Shown here piece by piece: positions 1-11,463 of a DNA stretch of 64,000 nt. The stretch's first letter is position 1, and the number at the start of each line of letters is the position of its first letter. The translations under genes and the position numbers were made by a program. A model generated the notes under the pieces. It did not search any database and had not been told where the DNA came from. It saw only the letters and a list, made by a program, of their open reading frames with translations. Source of the DNA: Sclerotinia nivalis (taxonomy: Eukaryota > Ascomycota > Leotiomycetes > Helotiales > Sclerotiniaceae). The stretch is from assembly GCA_029531795.1 (NCBI GenBank), contig JAPEIS010000001.1:5022001-5086000 (forward strand). Direction: 5' to 3'.

Positions 1-2
1 CC

Positions 3-822
3 TTCATTACTGTGTTGAGAGAAGGACTTGAAGCCGTCGTTTTCGTAGCAGGTGTTTCCTTTTCTACACCAGCGACAAGTATCCCGCTCCCAGTCATTAT
101 CGGACTTATTGCTGGACTTGCGGCAGGATTTGTTATCTACAAGTAGGTGACCTTCGATAACCCTTCCTGGTCAGACTAACCCGATGCAGAGGTGGCGCGA
201 CATCGAAGCTTCAATACTTCTTGATCGTCTCGACATGTCTCCTATATCTTGTAGCTGCCGGTCTCTTCTCAAGAGCAATTTGGTTCTTCCAGGCACAAGA
301 CTGGAACAATGCCACCGGTGGCGATGCAGCAGAGACTGGGTCAGGACCGGGTTCTTATGATATTAGACAAAGTGTTTGGCATGTCAACGTAAGTCAAGTT
401 CACCCATTAGCGCAAGCATGTACTAACAATTCCAGTTTGGTAACCCTGAGTTGAATGGCGGTGGCGGATGGGGGATTTTCAATGCTATTCTTGGATGGCA
501 GAATTCCGCAACCTATGGCTCTGTCATCTCATACAACCTCTACTGGCTCGTAGTCATTGTTGGATTCCTCGCAATGAGATATAAAGAAGTGAAAGGTCAT
601 CTCCCACTTGCCCCGACCCTGAAACCTTATCTCGCACCAGTTACAGCTGTTAAAGGTCATATCGCAAACATGAAACAACGCGCCATTTATAAGGACGGAG
701 AGGTCACTGTAAGCGATGAAAAACTTGGAAGAAACAGCTCTGGAACGTCATACGTGGCTAAGGATTCCGAGAAGGCCACGGATACCGTAAGAGAGATACC
801 TGTACGTACCATCTCGGACTGA
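3..822 (+). CDS. FTR1: High-affinity iron permease Ftr1, C-terminal part (5' end outside window)
   Basis: Plasma-membrane iron permease that works with a multicopper ferroxidase in reductive iron uptake. Exons 3-142, 190-388 and 436-822 join in frame across introns 143-189 and 389-435 (GTAGGT..CAG and GTAAGT..CAG). The visible protein begins just before the second REGLE motif ([14 protein letters not shown]), the Fe3+-binding signature of the OFeT family; in yeast Ftr1 this motif lies near residue 157, so roughly the first 150 residues are missing. Hydrophobic segments follow ([49 protein letters not shown]), then a hydrophilic cytosolic tail of about 90 residues ending at the TGA at 820. The Gly-rich [19 protein letters not shown] loop is typical of fungal Ftr1. 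The usual partner ferroxidase gene, often adjacent, would have to lie to the left. Family call is firm; exon borders are inferred from frame and homology. Confidence 0.9.
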
Positions 823-1860
823 ATGGCCAAATTGCCTTGTGGGAAATGTCAAGCCACACCGTGCCTGAAATCCGGATTACTTGCACTAGTTGAGTTCTCG
901 AATGCAAATATTCTTGCACCAACGGAGACCGAGTATAATAATGACGTAATAAACTAAAGTTAGAGATGAAATATATCATGAGAAAGAAATCTCCAGGCAA
1001 TACTTGTGTTGAAGATGCCGAGAGTAAACCGGTCTGTTGAAAGTCATTGAAGCTTGAATATCAGGTAAGCAGTAGTATTCATTGCTGAACCTGGCCGCCT
1101 ATGTTTTCCCTCACAAGCTCCATCCTAGTCAAGTAAGTGCGAATCAGCACTTCCGAGTTTCACTTTTTCGGAATTGCGAATGCATTACCAACATTCTCAA
1201 GATGAGAGCTCTCAGTCACACATGTTTTTGATGTTCTCAATGACGTCGTATGCCGCGTGTGAAGCATCGCTCATCGCAGGTTGCCTTTGTGATACTATTC
1301 ATGAGCCTCGATTCATGTAGGCGTCTATTAATACCGTAGTATATGTTTGCCCAGACGAAGAACCCGGTATCTGGGAACTCCATGATGGTTGGTTGGTGTT
1401 GAAGTATGTAAATGAACAGGCAGAGGACCCATCTCGATTCTTTCTCAGATGGCCGCTGGCCTGATCTCGAGATTAATGGTTTTGAGAAGTCATGGTTGAG
1501 TATGGTATGGATCACCATAAGCTTGAGTAATAAGAGGGAAATGGAGGGGGTATTCTTAAGGAGGATCAATTTACTTCAGATAAAGCAAAGATTATTTGGA
1601 GTTGAGGGATGACAATCAAGCATTCTCTTATTGGTTAAGACCATGCTTAGCGTGATTTCGGCCCCGACCGTAAATTAATATTGTGTAGATGTAGATATTT
1701 ATTATGAGACACCCATATAGGTATTGGTTTAATAGATTGATGCTGTGAATTGTGATGTATACTAATAAAGCTACAGTTTAATTTGCTTGGGTATCTTGAA
1801 AAAATATTGTAAAATCATAAACCCCGTTCTAAATGCCATCCAAGTCATATCGCATGGCAA
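823..1860. other. Convergent intergenic region, FTR1-COG8
   Basis: About 1 kb between two convergent genes. It must hold both 3' UTRs. Open frames here are below 111 codons and show no recognisable protein. I see no repeat or RNA structure worth naming. Confidence 0.6.
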
Positions 1861-3279
1861 TTATTCCCCTCTAGATCCCACCATGGATTCCAGTTTACCC
1901 GCCAGCACCCTATGCTTTTTGATAACCTCTGCCCATTCCTCATCATCGTCATCATCGGATCCTCCGTCATCCAATCCTTCTTCCTGGCCGGCTCTACTTC
2001 CCAGATTCGCAAGCACGAGGCTAAAGTCCCCTCCCAATCGTCCCAAACTACCAGCACAGTAAAGAACTTGAGTAAGCAAACTATCTCTACCACTTTTATC
2101 TCTCACATTGGGTAGATATAATTTGAGAGTCTCCTCCAACATCCCAACTAATTGAAGAGGAAAAGTAGTCAGGGCACTTGGTAATGGACCCAGTAAATCG
2201 TCACCTTCCTTGTCCCTCGTATTATTCTTAAGCCCCTCTATTGTGACTGGAGCTGTTGGCGGTGGAAATATAGAGCGGAACATGGAAATAATTGCAAAAC
2301 TTTGCTCTCGGAATATCTCAATGTAGCGTTTTAAATACTTCTCCGTCTGTTGTCCTGCTTCGAATTTGTTCCCTCCTGTTTTCCCGATCGATGATATTAG
2401 CCGCAATGATTCCTGATCAGCGAGATCCCGTAAAGGACTGAGTGCATTAAGCATAGCTGTGAGACTGGCAAGGCGACAGACGAGAAACAAGGAGCCTAAT
2501 GCTCCTTCTCGGGTTTGTGCGGAGCTGGGTGTGGTTGTGGAAGGATCGAGTTCGGGAGCAACACGCCGTAGCCAGGATATCGTGCGCATAGCAGCTGCTA
2601 GCTTAAGAGAGGGTTGCCGCAAGGAGTACATGAGGTTTGTGGCCATAGATTGCATTTTCTCCTCTGCTTGTGAGGAAACGCTCGTTATGAGTGGAGAAGT
2701 AGGATATAATGCGTGCAGCCGTCTTATATGCGCATTGAGATCTAAAGCGGAGGCATAATTTAATGTATTGTTTTCTCTACCTGTGGTACTGGTAGCAGTT
2801 GTGTTCGAAGAGGATATCGCGGTAGAAAGTAGGGTAGGTAAGTCGAGAACATCTGCGAGCCTGTCTACGTTTCGTGATAGTAAAAGAGCTTTCCGTCGTC
2901 GATCGAGGACAGCGTTTTCAATTCGACTGTTGTAATTTTCACTGAAATGAATAGCTGCATCGTCCAATTTGGGGAGAGCATCTCGTAAGTCTGCGGTGGC
3001 TTTCGCCAAGGTAGGAAGGGTAGTAGTGAGTGTCGATAAATGGTCGGAAGACGCGATGACTGATTTATGGGAACGTTTGGACAAAGCTTGTAGGGACAGT
3101 AGAAGGGAGTGGGATGTTTGAGAAAGCGATTGAGGCTCGGAAGTATTGAGTGAGGAGAGGGGAAGGGTACAGAGTCGATTCAAATAGTTGGCAATTGTAG
3201 GATCAGTCGACGGTGGTGCCGGTCGAGGAGAGGGTTTATCGAAATATGGAATGAGGAGCTCATACAAGGGATCGGCCAT
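1861..3279 (-). CDS. COG8: Conserved oligomeric Golgi complex subunit 8 (Dor1 family)
   Basis: Subunit of the COG tether, which captures retrograde intra-Golgi vesicles. The intronless 472-residue protein starts MADPLYELL; the open frame runs 21 nt further 5' but only to a GTG, so the ATG at 3279 is taken. The Dor1 pattern is clear: NYLNRLCTLPLSSL near residue 31, a long Leu/Ser-rich helical region, the RRRKALLLSRNVDRLADVLDLP block near 125, HIRRLHALYP near 180, and a YLKRYIEIFREQSFAIISMFRSIFP stretch in the second half. The C-terminus has an Asp/Glu run (residues about 445-455) and is otherwise polar. Length is in the usual fungal range for COG8. The start lies about 210 bp from the ATG of the divergent amidohydrolase gene, so the two share a short promoter region. 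COG5 was considered, but the Dor1 block order fits COG8 better. Confidence 0.82.
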   Translation of the reverse strand: MADPLYELLIPYFDKPSPRPAPPSTDPTIANYLNRLCTLPLSSLNTSEPQSLSQTSHSLLLSLQALSKRSHKSVIASSDHLSTLTTTLPTLAKATADLRDALPKLDDAAIHFSENYNSRIENAVLDRRRKALLLSRNVDRLADVLDLPTLLSTAISSSNTTATSTTGRENNTLNYASALDLNAHIRRLHALYPTSPLITSVSSQAEEKMQSMATNLMYSLRQPSLKLAAAMRTISWLRRVAPELDPSTTTPSSAQTREGALGSLFLVCRLASLTAMLNALSPLRDLADQESLRLISSIGKTGGNKFEAGQQTEKYLKRYIEIFREQSFAIISMFRSIFPPPTAPVTIEGLKNNTRDKEGDDLLGPLPSALTTFPLQLVGMLEETLKLYLPNVRDKSGRDSLLTQVLYCAGSLGRLGGDFSLVLANLGSRAGQEEGLDDGGSDDDDDEEWAEVIKKHRVLAGKLESMVGSRGE

Positions 3280-3490
3280 TTTGGCACAAAATCTCGACAC
3301 TGATTGAGGATTTCCTATAATGTTGTTGTAATATTTTTTTGGGGGAAGTTAAAACAATATGATAGGAAGGATGGCTGATGCTCGAAAATGCGCTACTGCA
3401 CCCCGAGACATTTCCAATCTCCAGCACGATCCCCCACATAACCTTCATAAATCCACGGAATACATATATATCACTTTGAAGAATATCAGT

Positions 3491-5035
3491 ATGTCTGAGA
3501 TTTCCATGCCTAACGCTGAGCAATTGAGGCCGCCGCGGAACAATAATATTTCAAGCTTCAGAAATGTTCATATTCCCGGAAGACCTTCAGACTCATGTTA
3601 TGATGTTCATTGCTTGGGAGGTATTATTCGTTCAATCACCACAGACAACTCTCCATCAGACGTTGGGAAGCAAAGCGACTATCGCTTAATAGTTCCTGGC
3701 TTGTGTCATCCTCACATACATCTTGATAAGTGTTTCTTGTTGTCACATCCAAAATATGTAGATTTAGAGATCAACGAGGGCGATTTTTCCGAGGCAATGA
3801 AATTAACCAGTTCGTCTTTCTCTACATGCTTCGTCGATCATTAAGTTGATCTCAACATCATAACGCTTTTTCATTTATTCTAAGACCTAGGTGTATTTAG
3901 GTGAAGCAAAGTCACGTTTCGAATACGATGGCCTTATGGAAAGGGGAAGGGCTTTGGTTGTAGAGAGTATCCAATATGGTGTTACTCATATGAGAGCTTT
4001 TGTTGAAGTAGACTTCGGTGTGGGAATGAAATGCTTGGATGCTGGATTGACACTGAAAAGAGAATTCTATGACAAGTGTTATATTCAAATCTGCGTATTT
4101 GCCCAGGACCCAATTTTCAGCTATGACTACGGGTCTCCATCAATGACTACGGGTCTCCATCAATGACAGATTTGCTCGAGCAGGCAATCAAACGACCCGG
4201 AGTCGAGGTGATTGGGAGCACCCCGTACGTCGAAAAGAGTTTTGCGCTCCAAGAAGAAAATATCCAATGGACTATTGAAACGGCGAAATTGTACAAGTTA
4301 CATTTAGATTTCCACCTCGACTATAATCTAGATGTCCACCAAAAACCTGCTGTTCATTTAGTGATAGAAAGGCTTCACAGGGCTCAGTGGCCGACAGACA
4401 GAGATATTGCAGGCTTAAGCTTTCGAACAGTGGTGCTTGGTCATTGCACTCGACTCACGCTTTTCGATAACAATGCCTGGCAGAACCTTCGTCGTGAAAT
4501 TGGCAACCTACCTGTGTCGTTTGTCGGACTACCTACGTCGGATCTATTTATGATGGGACGGCCTGAAAAAGCAGCCGGTGGCAGTAGCAGAGTCAGGGGT
4601 ACACTCCAAGCCATTGAAATGATCAAGAAATATGATTTCAATGCAGCCATAGGAATTAATAATGTTGGTAATGCCTTTACTCCCCATGGCAATTGTGACC
4701 CTATGAGTCTCACAAGTCTGGGTATGGGCATTTATCACGCAGGCACGAAGGCAGACGCTGAAATCTTATTGGTAAGTTTATCTCGGCCGCACAAAACTTA
4801 GAATACCACTAATCGAGTCACCTAGGAATGTGTATCTACAAGAGCAAGAGCAGCAATTGGCCTTGATATCATGCGTAATCTTGGCATGGAAATGGGAAGT
4901 CCTGCGAGTTTTGTTATTTTCGGTACAAACGGGCCTCAGAACTTTAGAGCTAGAAAGTCAATCCAGGAGTTGGTGTATGATGCAGGCGTTGAACGAACGA
5001 CTATCTTTGAAGGAAAAGAGGTCATCTCTTCATGA
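3491..5035 (+). pseudogene. Amidohydrolase / cytosine-deaminase-like gene, frameshifted by a 20-bp tandem duplication
   Basis: Metal-dependent hydrolase of the amidohydrolase superfamily, cytosine-deaminase-like branch. Exons are 3491-3809, 3901-4771 and 4826-5035, with introns 3810-3900 and 4772-4825 joining in frame. Motifs in order: PGLCHPHIHLDKC (HxH metal site), THMRAFVEVD, HLDFHLDYNLD, VLGHCTRL, then GINNVGNAF where many relatives have an Asp-containing G-[ST]-D-N-V-x-D-x-F. The middle exon carries two abutting identical 20-bp units (4123-4142, 4143-4162). Reading through both gives a stop at 4164-4166; removing one unit restores an open frame that continues into the well-conserved second half. 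As written, the gene makes about 200 residues and loses half the barrel. The rest shows no decay, so the lesion is recent, strain-specific or an assembly error. The start at 3491 was chosen over 3359, which would add a low-complexity leader. Confidence 0.78.
4123..4162 (+). repeat. Exact 20-bp tandem duplication inside the amidohydrolase exon
   Basis: Two identical abutting copies of ATGACTACGGGTCTCCATCA; the first five bases recur once more at 4163-4167. Because 20 is not a multiple of three, the second copy shifts the reading frame. Perfect identity points to a recent slippage or repair event, or to an assembly artefact. Confidence 0.97.
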
Positions 5036-5664
5036 TCTTCAGGGTCATTCAGTTCATTATCATATCATGTGCGTGCCAAACTCCACGTGGCAGAGTTATC
5101 ATCCATTTGATTCACGTGCAACCATACAAGACATTTATTGTAGAAGTCTTCAGAAAATCGGGGCAAGAACACAATAAGATGGATAAAACATACTGAAATA
5201 TGAACCACCCATCTAGTTTGATTAATCTATTATAATAATCTCAAACTTTATATAACTAAAATAAATTAAAAAAATACCTTCTGAATGATCTTGCGACTTT
5301 GATACAGTACTCCTGCGGTACGTGAACATATCAAAAAGTATCATACACATCACCCCTGTTCCACTTATTTGTTCGGTTAGAGATACTTAGATCTAACTTT
5401 TAACTGTAATTGGCTACTTCTCCCGCATCTCAAGTCTTAAATTGTTGGGACTGGAGTCGAACCTTACTCTTTTGACACCCTCGGTCGGTCGCTACAGTAC
5501 CTGCCTAACTTCACCATACATGCATAAATATCTCGACATCCGCATTATCAACGAGGAGAGGCATATTTTCTCCTAAACACACTCGGTGTGTTACGACACG
5601 AAGATAAATATCTTGTCGTCCCCTTTAGAGATTCCCTATATTCGACATTCTACTCCATTCTGAG
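5036..5664. other. Intergenic region, promoter of the TLC-domain gene
   Basis: About 630 bp between same-strand genes. The first 240 bp are AT-rich and probably hold the 3' UTR of the amidohydrolase gene. The remainder is the likely promoter and leader of the next gene. No coding signal seen. Confidence 0.55.
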
Positions 5665-6808
5665 ATGCATGATCCATTTCCTATCCCACCATCGCAATGG
5701 CTTAGCCAGGCCGTTCAGCCGTTCGCTGACTATTTCCACCTAACCACCTTACCCCTCCATATACACGAAGTTCTCGGGTCCTTCCTGGCATATACCTTCA
5801 TCAACAAGGTCGTCGCGCCCCAAATTTCCATGCTCCTTTTCCCTGAGAAGTACTCCAAATTCTCCGCAGAACGAAAGCTTAATTGGGATGTACATGTGGT
5901 CTCACTATGTCAAAGTTCTCTTATCAACATCCTCGCCTTGTGGGTTATGTTCACGGATGAAGAGCGCAAGAACATGACGGCACAGGAGCGTGTTCATGGT
6001 TATACTGGAGCTGCTGGCATGATTCAAGGTCTAGCGACTGGCTACTTCCTCTGGGACTTGATGATTACCCTACAGAATCTTAGAGTCTTCGGCATAGGCA
6101 TGTTGGCACACGCGACTAGTGCTCTGTTGGTTTTCTCTTTTGGTTTTGTGAGTGTTTGTACTTCTCGAAAATTAAACATTGCTAATATTTACTCCACAGA
6201 GACCATTTGTCAATTTCTATGGATGCACATTCATTCTTTACGAGCTGTCTTCGCCCTTCCTAAACTTCCATTGGTTCTTCGACAAACTCGATATGACTGG
6301 ATCTAAGCCACAACTTTATAATGGAATTGCTCTCCTCTTTACCTTCTTTTGCTGCCGACTTGTGTGGGGAACATATCAGTCAGTTCGTGTTTATCAAGAT
6401 GTATGGAGGTCAATGCACAACCAGCCTGCACATTATGCTTCTATCAATATTGATGCTCTTGCAAACGGCACCGCCTCTGCAGCTGACGCCGCAGCAGGCC
6501 ATAGTGCGGCCCCTATCCGGAATGATATTATGCGCTTCGCCGATAACGAGTTTATCCCGCTCTGGCTAGGATTCACATATTTAGGAAGCAATCTTGTGCT
6601 CAACACTTTGAACTTTTACTGGTTTGGAAAAATGATTGAAGCTGTTAGAAAGAGATTCCAGCCCGCCAAGGAAGGCAGACAGAAGGACAAAGCGATTGCC
6701 ATGAAGAGCACTGGTGCCAATGGCAAGGTCAAGATTAGCGTTGAGGAGAACGAGGTTCGTAGACGGAAAGCATTGGATGATGACGAACCAATTGCGGCAG
6801 TTTCGTAG
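5665..6808 (+). CDS. TLC (TRAM/LAG1/CLN8) domain multi-pass membrane protein
   Basis: Predicted 363-residue ER-type membrane protein. Exons 5665-6147 and 6200-6808 join in phase 0 over an intron with GTGAGT..CACAG. Several hydrophobic segments are visible: residues about 32-50 (HEVLGSFLAYTFINK), 80-95 (LCQSSLINILALWVMF), 112-135 (GMIQGLATGYFLWDLMI), 140-160 (GMLAHATSALLVFSFGF), then FVNFYGCTFILYELS and YNGIALLFTFFCCRLVW, and a last one near 300 (LWLGFTYLGSNLVLNTLNFYWF). The order AGMIQGLATGYFLWDL then HATSALLVF then ELSSPFLNFHWFF is the TLC-domain pattern seen in TMEM56/CLN8-like proteins rather than in ceramide synthases, whose extra Lag1 His motif I do not see. The C-terminal 50 residues are Lys/Arg-rich and cytosolic. 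The substrate is unknown; a role in lipid sensing or transport is family-based inference. Confidence 0.8.
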
Positions 6809-7210
6809 TTTGTCTGTTTATATTTCAGAGTCGGGAGAAATGTATGGTTTTGTACGAACAACTGATAGTTGACGTTCATGGTGGCTTCACTCCTTGGGTG
6901 TATTGAGACTTCCTGGTTTCGCCTTCTTCGCAATTAGAATTATCCCTGTGCATAAAGACACTTTTCCCCTTATGATCTAAATATATTGCATTGATTATGG
7001 CTAGGTTAGTATTCCCATTCATTGAATCAAGAGCCAGGGCTTTACATGAGACAGGTTTGAACTCTAGTGTAGTGAAATTATGGTATAACAAACTCCACTC
7101 TATCCTTAATAGCACCCATACCAACTGTTCCTAATCCGACACAGTCCAAACAACAAGCCAGCCTGAAGAAATATCTCAAAAATCATTCATAACTTCACTC
7201 ATCACACAAT
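6809..7210. other. Convergent intergenic region, TLC-PLAC8
   Basis: About 400 bp between two gene 3' ends. Nothing beyond UTR-like AT-rich sequence is visible. Confidence 0.5.
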
Positions 7211-7796
7211 TCAGCTAAAAGCTCCAGGTTGAGGACCGGCAACCATTCCTGGCTGAGGTTGGTATCCCTTCGCTCCGGCATTCTTCTCAAGGAGAATATA
7301 ATCGAGTTCCTTGCTGGTTTGCATTAATTCGCAGCAGGCACAGCAGCACGATCCCATGCACCCGGTGCAGGCGTTTCCTTCAAGGCCTGGGAGTGTGTTA
7401 GTATTTATTGGCAGGTGGGTGATGGGACACCAAGGGTGAGGAGAGTTGGAGAGTAGAAGATGTGATATGGGAGATGAAAGAATTGAACTAACCATGTTGC
7501 TTCTGCATCTTCTGACGATCAAGCATTTGTAATACAAATGAGAATCCTCCAATGGTGGCGAGACCGTACCAGCCGCAGCACCATCCATTACAAGTAGAGT
7601 AGTCATCGTCGTTGCCATGTTCAATGCGGTGGTGGTTGCGACCAGAAACGAAGCAAGGGCAGCAGCATGTTTTGAGGCCTTAATGGGGGCTTATTAGTAT
7701 ATTGATGAGGAATGGGAAGTGAATTAGATTGAAAAGCGTACAGAGATCAAAAGGGGTGCAGCAGGCCCAGAAAGAGTTCTTGTATGCAGTAGACAT
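7211..7796 (-). CDS. PLAC8 family Cys-rich small membrane protein
   Basis: A 138-residue protein from three exons on the minus strand (7742-7796, 7493-7678, 7211-7386), with introns GTACGC..AAG and GTTAGT..CAG in consistent phase. The start MSTAYKNSFWACC lies in a short first exon, so the gene is easy to miss. The core has the PLAC8/DUF614 signature: FWACCTPFDLCLKTCCCPCF near residues 9-28, GRNHHRIEH, a central hydrophobic CCGWYGLATIGGF segment, then GNACTGCMGSCCCACCELMQTSKELD near residues 85-110, and a Pro/Gly tail. Family members occur at the plasma membrane and affect metal (Cd, Ca, Zn) handling or cell size. The specific function here is unknown. The family call rests on the spacing of the paired Cys clusters and is fairly secure. 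Confidence 0.85.
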
Positions 7797-9372
7797 GGTG
7801 GTTATATTGGAGTTGTAATGTCGAAGGAGAATTTCGAGCTGTATGTAAAGTTACAGAAGGTGTATCAACGAGCAATTGAAAAAAAAGCCAAAACCAATAT
7901 ACAACGAAGAAAATGTCTTGATTAAGAGAAATAAAAAATCGAAGATAGTGGACCACAGGTCATATTTGAGGTTCTTCGCAGCTTTATCATGAAAGTATCA
8001 CACGAAGGATTCACTAGAAGATGCAACATGGCTGACGCCCTGACATTTCAAATTTGGAGCAAAAGAAAATCTCCACTGGATTACCAAACTACACTCATGC
8101 AAGGGAGAAGTTATAAAAAGATTATAACGGTTGGAAATGTGTAGTAAGGCTGAAAGCAATGCCTCGTCCTCATTTCGGGGACGAGCAGTAAAGGGTTTGG
8201 ATTGGTGCACATAGCGAAGGAGCGAAGGATTGCGGGGGCCAATGGTTGAATGGCTTTGCTTTGTAAATTTTGACCCCTGAATATTATACTCGGCTTCCTA
8301 CTTGAAGGAGGTGGCCTTGGACAGAGAGGTTTGTGAAACATATGATAGTTTTTATTGTGTGTCGATACACAGCGTGTATTTGCTTTGGATAACGTGCCTG
8401 GTTACATGGCGGGAAGCGATAATACATTGTAGTTGGTCTCCACTTTGTGCTTATTGCACACTGCCTCCATTCATCGCAAAGTTCCATACAAATTGATGAA
8501 GTTGTACAAGAAAGAGTCCTTGGCAAAGCAGGCGGAGAGTGCAGACTTCTGCAGATTAAGGGACCTCAGCCTCATGTCATTCCTAAGAATACCAAGTACC
8601 AACTAGGTAGGTTCGGGTTAGGCACTGTATGGTAAGCTTATTATTTAACATTACTAGGGGACCCAGGGTCATTACTTATCGATGTAAGATGGATTTTCAT
8701 TCCTACCAAGATTTGTCTTTTAAAAGCAGAGTTGAGGAGCAGTTAATCCAGGTTGAAGGAAGTGGGAGGAAGGTACAGGATTCTCTCTAGAATAAAGTTC
8801 CAGAAGTGATAATGTCTAATTTTGAATGTTGATTGGTGAATGGTGAATTAGTCATCGTATTGTCATTCGAAGCTCTAGAAGGAGAAACATTTTTTCAATA
8901 TCGTTCATTTCGATGAATTCAAAGATTTGAAGGCTTTGTCTGAACAACAGTAAATCGAACCTCGAATTTCGAACCAGCTGCAAGGAGAGCTTATCAGGAC
9001 CCCTGTCTAGCTTGATCTACACGAAAATTGTGGGGACAACTTTACCTACAGGATATGAACATTCTGATATTGGTATTTGCTAGACAAGATCCCTATCATG
9101 ATTTGAGTAGGTTCGACGAGATTTCCGATATAGTGTTCCAGTTTCTTACAAATTCCGTTTCTGGGTTACTTATTCAAACCTCAATTGGATTTTGGAAAAT
9201 TAGGTGTTCTCGTTGGGTTGTGCCTAAATATGTTAATCTTACCGACCTCGACCTCTCCCCTTTAGTTATACAAAGGACATCGTTGGTTTGATCTGATGGA
9301 ATAGTGCTTCAAAAAATCAATCAATTGTGTGCGAGCTGTCTTTGAGGCTTTGAAAGGTCATACCGGTGGATC
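7797..9372. other. Divergent intergenic region, PLAC8-PTC6
   Basis: About 1.6 kb separating divergent genes. All open frames are under 90 codons and look random. The two promoters and the leader of the phosphatase gene should lie here. No repeat or RNA gene was recognised. Confidence 0.5.
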
Positions 9373-11224
9373 ATGGGAAGAATGAAGCCAATGGCTCACG
9401 GTTCTTGGTCCTTGGCAGACTCGTATGGTATGTTTGTTCATTGCTGTTCTACGAATTCCCAATCACCACATCTAACATGCATTTACAGGCTTCATATCTA
9501 CCTTCCTCAACGGATCCGTAACTCGTAGACGTGCCTTAATTTCGAACCCTCATTCGGTGACACAAGCTGGTAAGCTGGCATTCAGCACGTCACACTCGTC
9601 TCCCAGGCATCGTATCAAAACTCGCAGATCAAGCAAACAAACAAGCGTATATCAGGAAGGACAGAGTAGATGGTTCCACGATTACTTCACAACGCATCTA
9701 CCTTCTTCGTCTCTTCATCCTGATTCCCGGTCAAGCGGCCCGCATCACAAATTGCCACGGTCCGCCTCGACACCACATACGCCCGGTTCAGGGGCTTCTC
9801 CCGCCGCGGCTCCACCAACCATTGGTGCATCTAGAGAACTTACGGTTGTGCGAATACCTCTACGAAGCGCGAAACATCATTTTGGGGTTTCTGTCTCTCG
9901 GGGTACAAGACCGTACAACGAAGATGCATATCAGGCGGGAACAATAGAAGTGCCAGCATTTGCAAAGCGGGCTCCTATAAGTTTAAGTCGCTCGGATTCC
10001 AAAACTACCACAGGTGTTGGCACATCCGCAGATGGTGCAAGTGGAGACCCGCAAGTGTTCTACTTTGGGGTCTTTGATGGGCATGGCGGAAACGAGTGTA
10101 GTGATTTTTTAAGGGAAGAGTTGCATACGTATATTGAGGAGTCAGCAGAAACGTTCAAAGTTCCCTCAAGTCTGGAGAAGAAGGCGAGAAACAATGCTTA
10201 TGGTACATCTTCTGCGGGTAGTGAAGGACAGGAGGATGGATCAGGGACACCCATATCTCAGCAGATCTCTTGTAAAATCAAAGCAATCGAGTTGGAAAAG
10301 GCCCTTGTTTCAGATTGGAAAATAACAGTTGGTGGATATTTCCGCCGATTCAAACCAGAATATTTTGATCTGCCTGAATCTATGGAAGGGGAGCCAATAC
10401 GAAAACCTATCTCAGTTGAAGCAGCCTTGATGTATGCCTTTCTAAAAGCAGATTTTGATTTCATATCAGCACAGGCACGAAAACCCTGTCCGGATGACAA
10501 TAACACCGACTCACCTTTGAACGCGAATGAAATTCTAGGAGAGCCTGCGCGACATTTCTCACCGCATGGCATTGGTGGCCCTACACGCTTCATTGGAGGT
10601 TCAACTGCATCTGTTGCTATGATATCTACACCCACACCGACTCCTTTCTGGCATCCATCTTCTCCCTCAACACTGATGGTCGCCCACGTTGGCGATACTC
10701 GTATAATACTTTGTGAGACTGCGACCGGCTTGGCCAAACCTGTGACCACCAATCACCATCCCAGTTCGCCAGTTGAAGGGGGTAGACTAAGACGATATGC
10801 TGCGACGTTTGTTACTGATTCTTTTGGGGAGGAGCGTATGTCCGGATTAGCAAACACGAGAGCATTCGGTGATATGCGCTCTAAGCGCATAGGCGTTTCC
10901 GCCGAGCCAGAGATCAGACGTGTAGAGATATCTCCAGCTGAATATAGTTTCTTGGTCTTGGTGTCCGATGGCGTTAGTGGCACATTATCTGACCAGGAAA
11001 TTGTGGATGTAGTAAAGGAGGCAAAAACTCCAGAGCAAGGGGCCAAGGATGTTGTTAGTTTTGCTACAGAAGTGAGCAAGGAAGGAGATAATGCAACATG
11101 CTTGATCGTTAGGCTTGGAGGCTGGGAGAGGAGAATTGAGGGTGGCATGGGAAGTATGGGGACTAAGGAGGTCAGAGACTATAAGAAAGGCGAAGCGATG
11201 GATCCTAGGAGAGCTAGAACTTAG
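9373..11224 (+). CDS. PTC6: PP2C-type protein phosphatase, mitochondrial Ptc6-like
   Basis: Mn2+/Mg2+-dependent Ser/Thr phosphatase of 596 residues. A 55-nt first exon (9373-9427) encodes MGRMKPMAHGSW..; intron 9428-9488 (GTATGT..CAG) joins it in phase to 9489-11224. The N-terminus reads GSVTRRRALIS near residues 27-37, a basic stretch compatible with mitochondrial import. PP2C motifs follow in order: RPYNEDAYQAG (about 160), FGVFDGHGGNECSDFL (about 212), LMVAHVGDTRIILC (about 413), GLANTRAFGDM, LVLVSDGVSGTLSDQEI (about 505) and EGDNATCLIVRL (about 550). The metal-binding Asp residues of these motifs are all present. A polar insert sits between the second and third motifs. In yeast Ptc6/Aup1 acts on pyruvate dehydrogenase and in mitophagy; assignment to that subfamily rather than another PP2C is inference from overall motif style. 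Confidence 0.85.
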
Positions 11225-11463
11225 GACTTAGTACACATGGAAATATAGACTGTATAGCTAGACTGAATGACAGTATGTATTTGGTATAGAGCCCTCGTGG
11301 GTCAGTTGCGATTGCCTATTTCTCAACAAATTTGAACGTAAAAGGTTTGCCAGATTCGGATCCAGGAATTGACCCTTACGTCATATTCACATGATATGAT
11401 CTCAATATCATGCGAAACTTCGAAGGTTAAGTCAATCAAGAACCCCAAGAAAACAATACAATC

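Noticed and set aside
5440..5520. Minus-strand B-box-like GGTTCGACTCC (5453-5463)
   Set aside because: T-stem pairs badly and no A-box at the right distance; not a credible tRNA.
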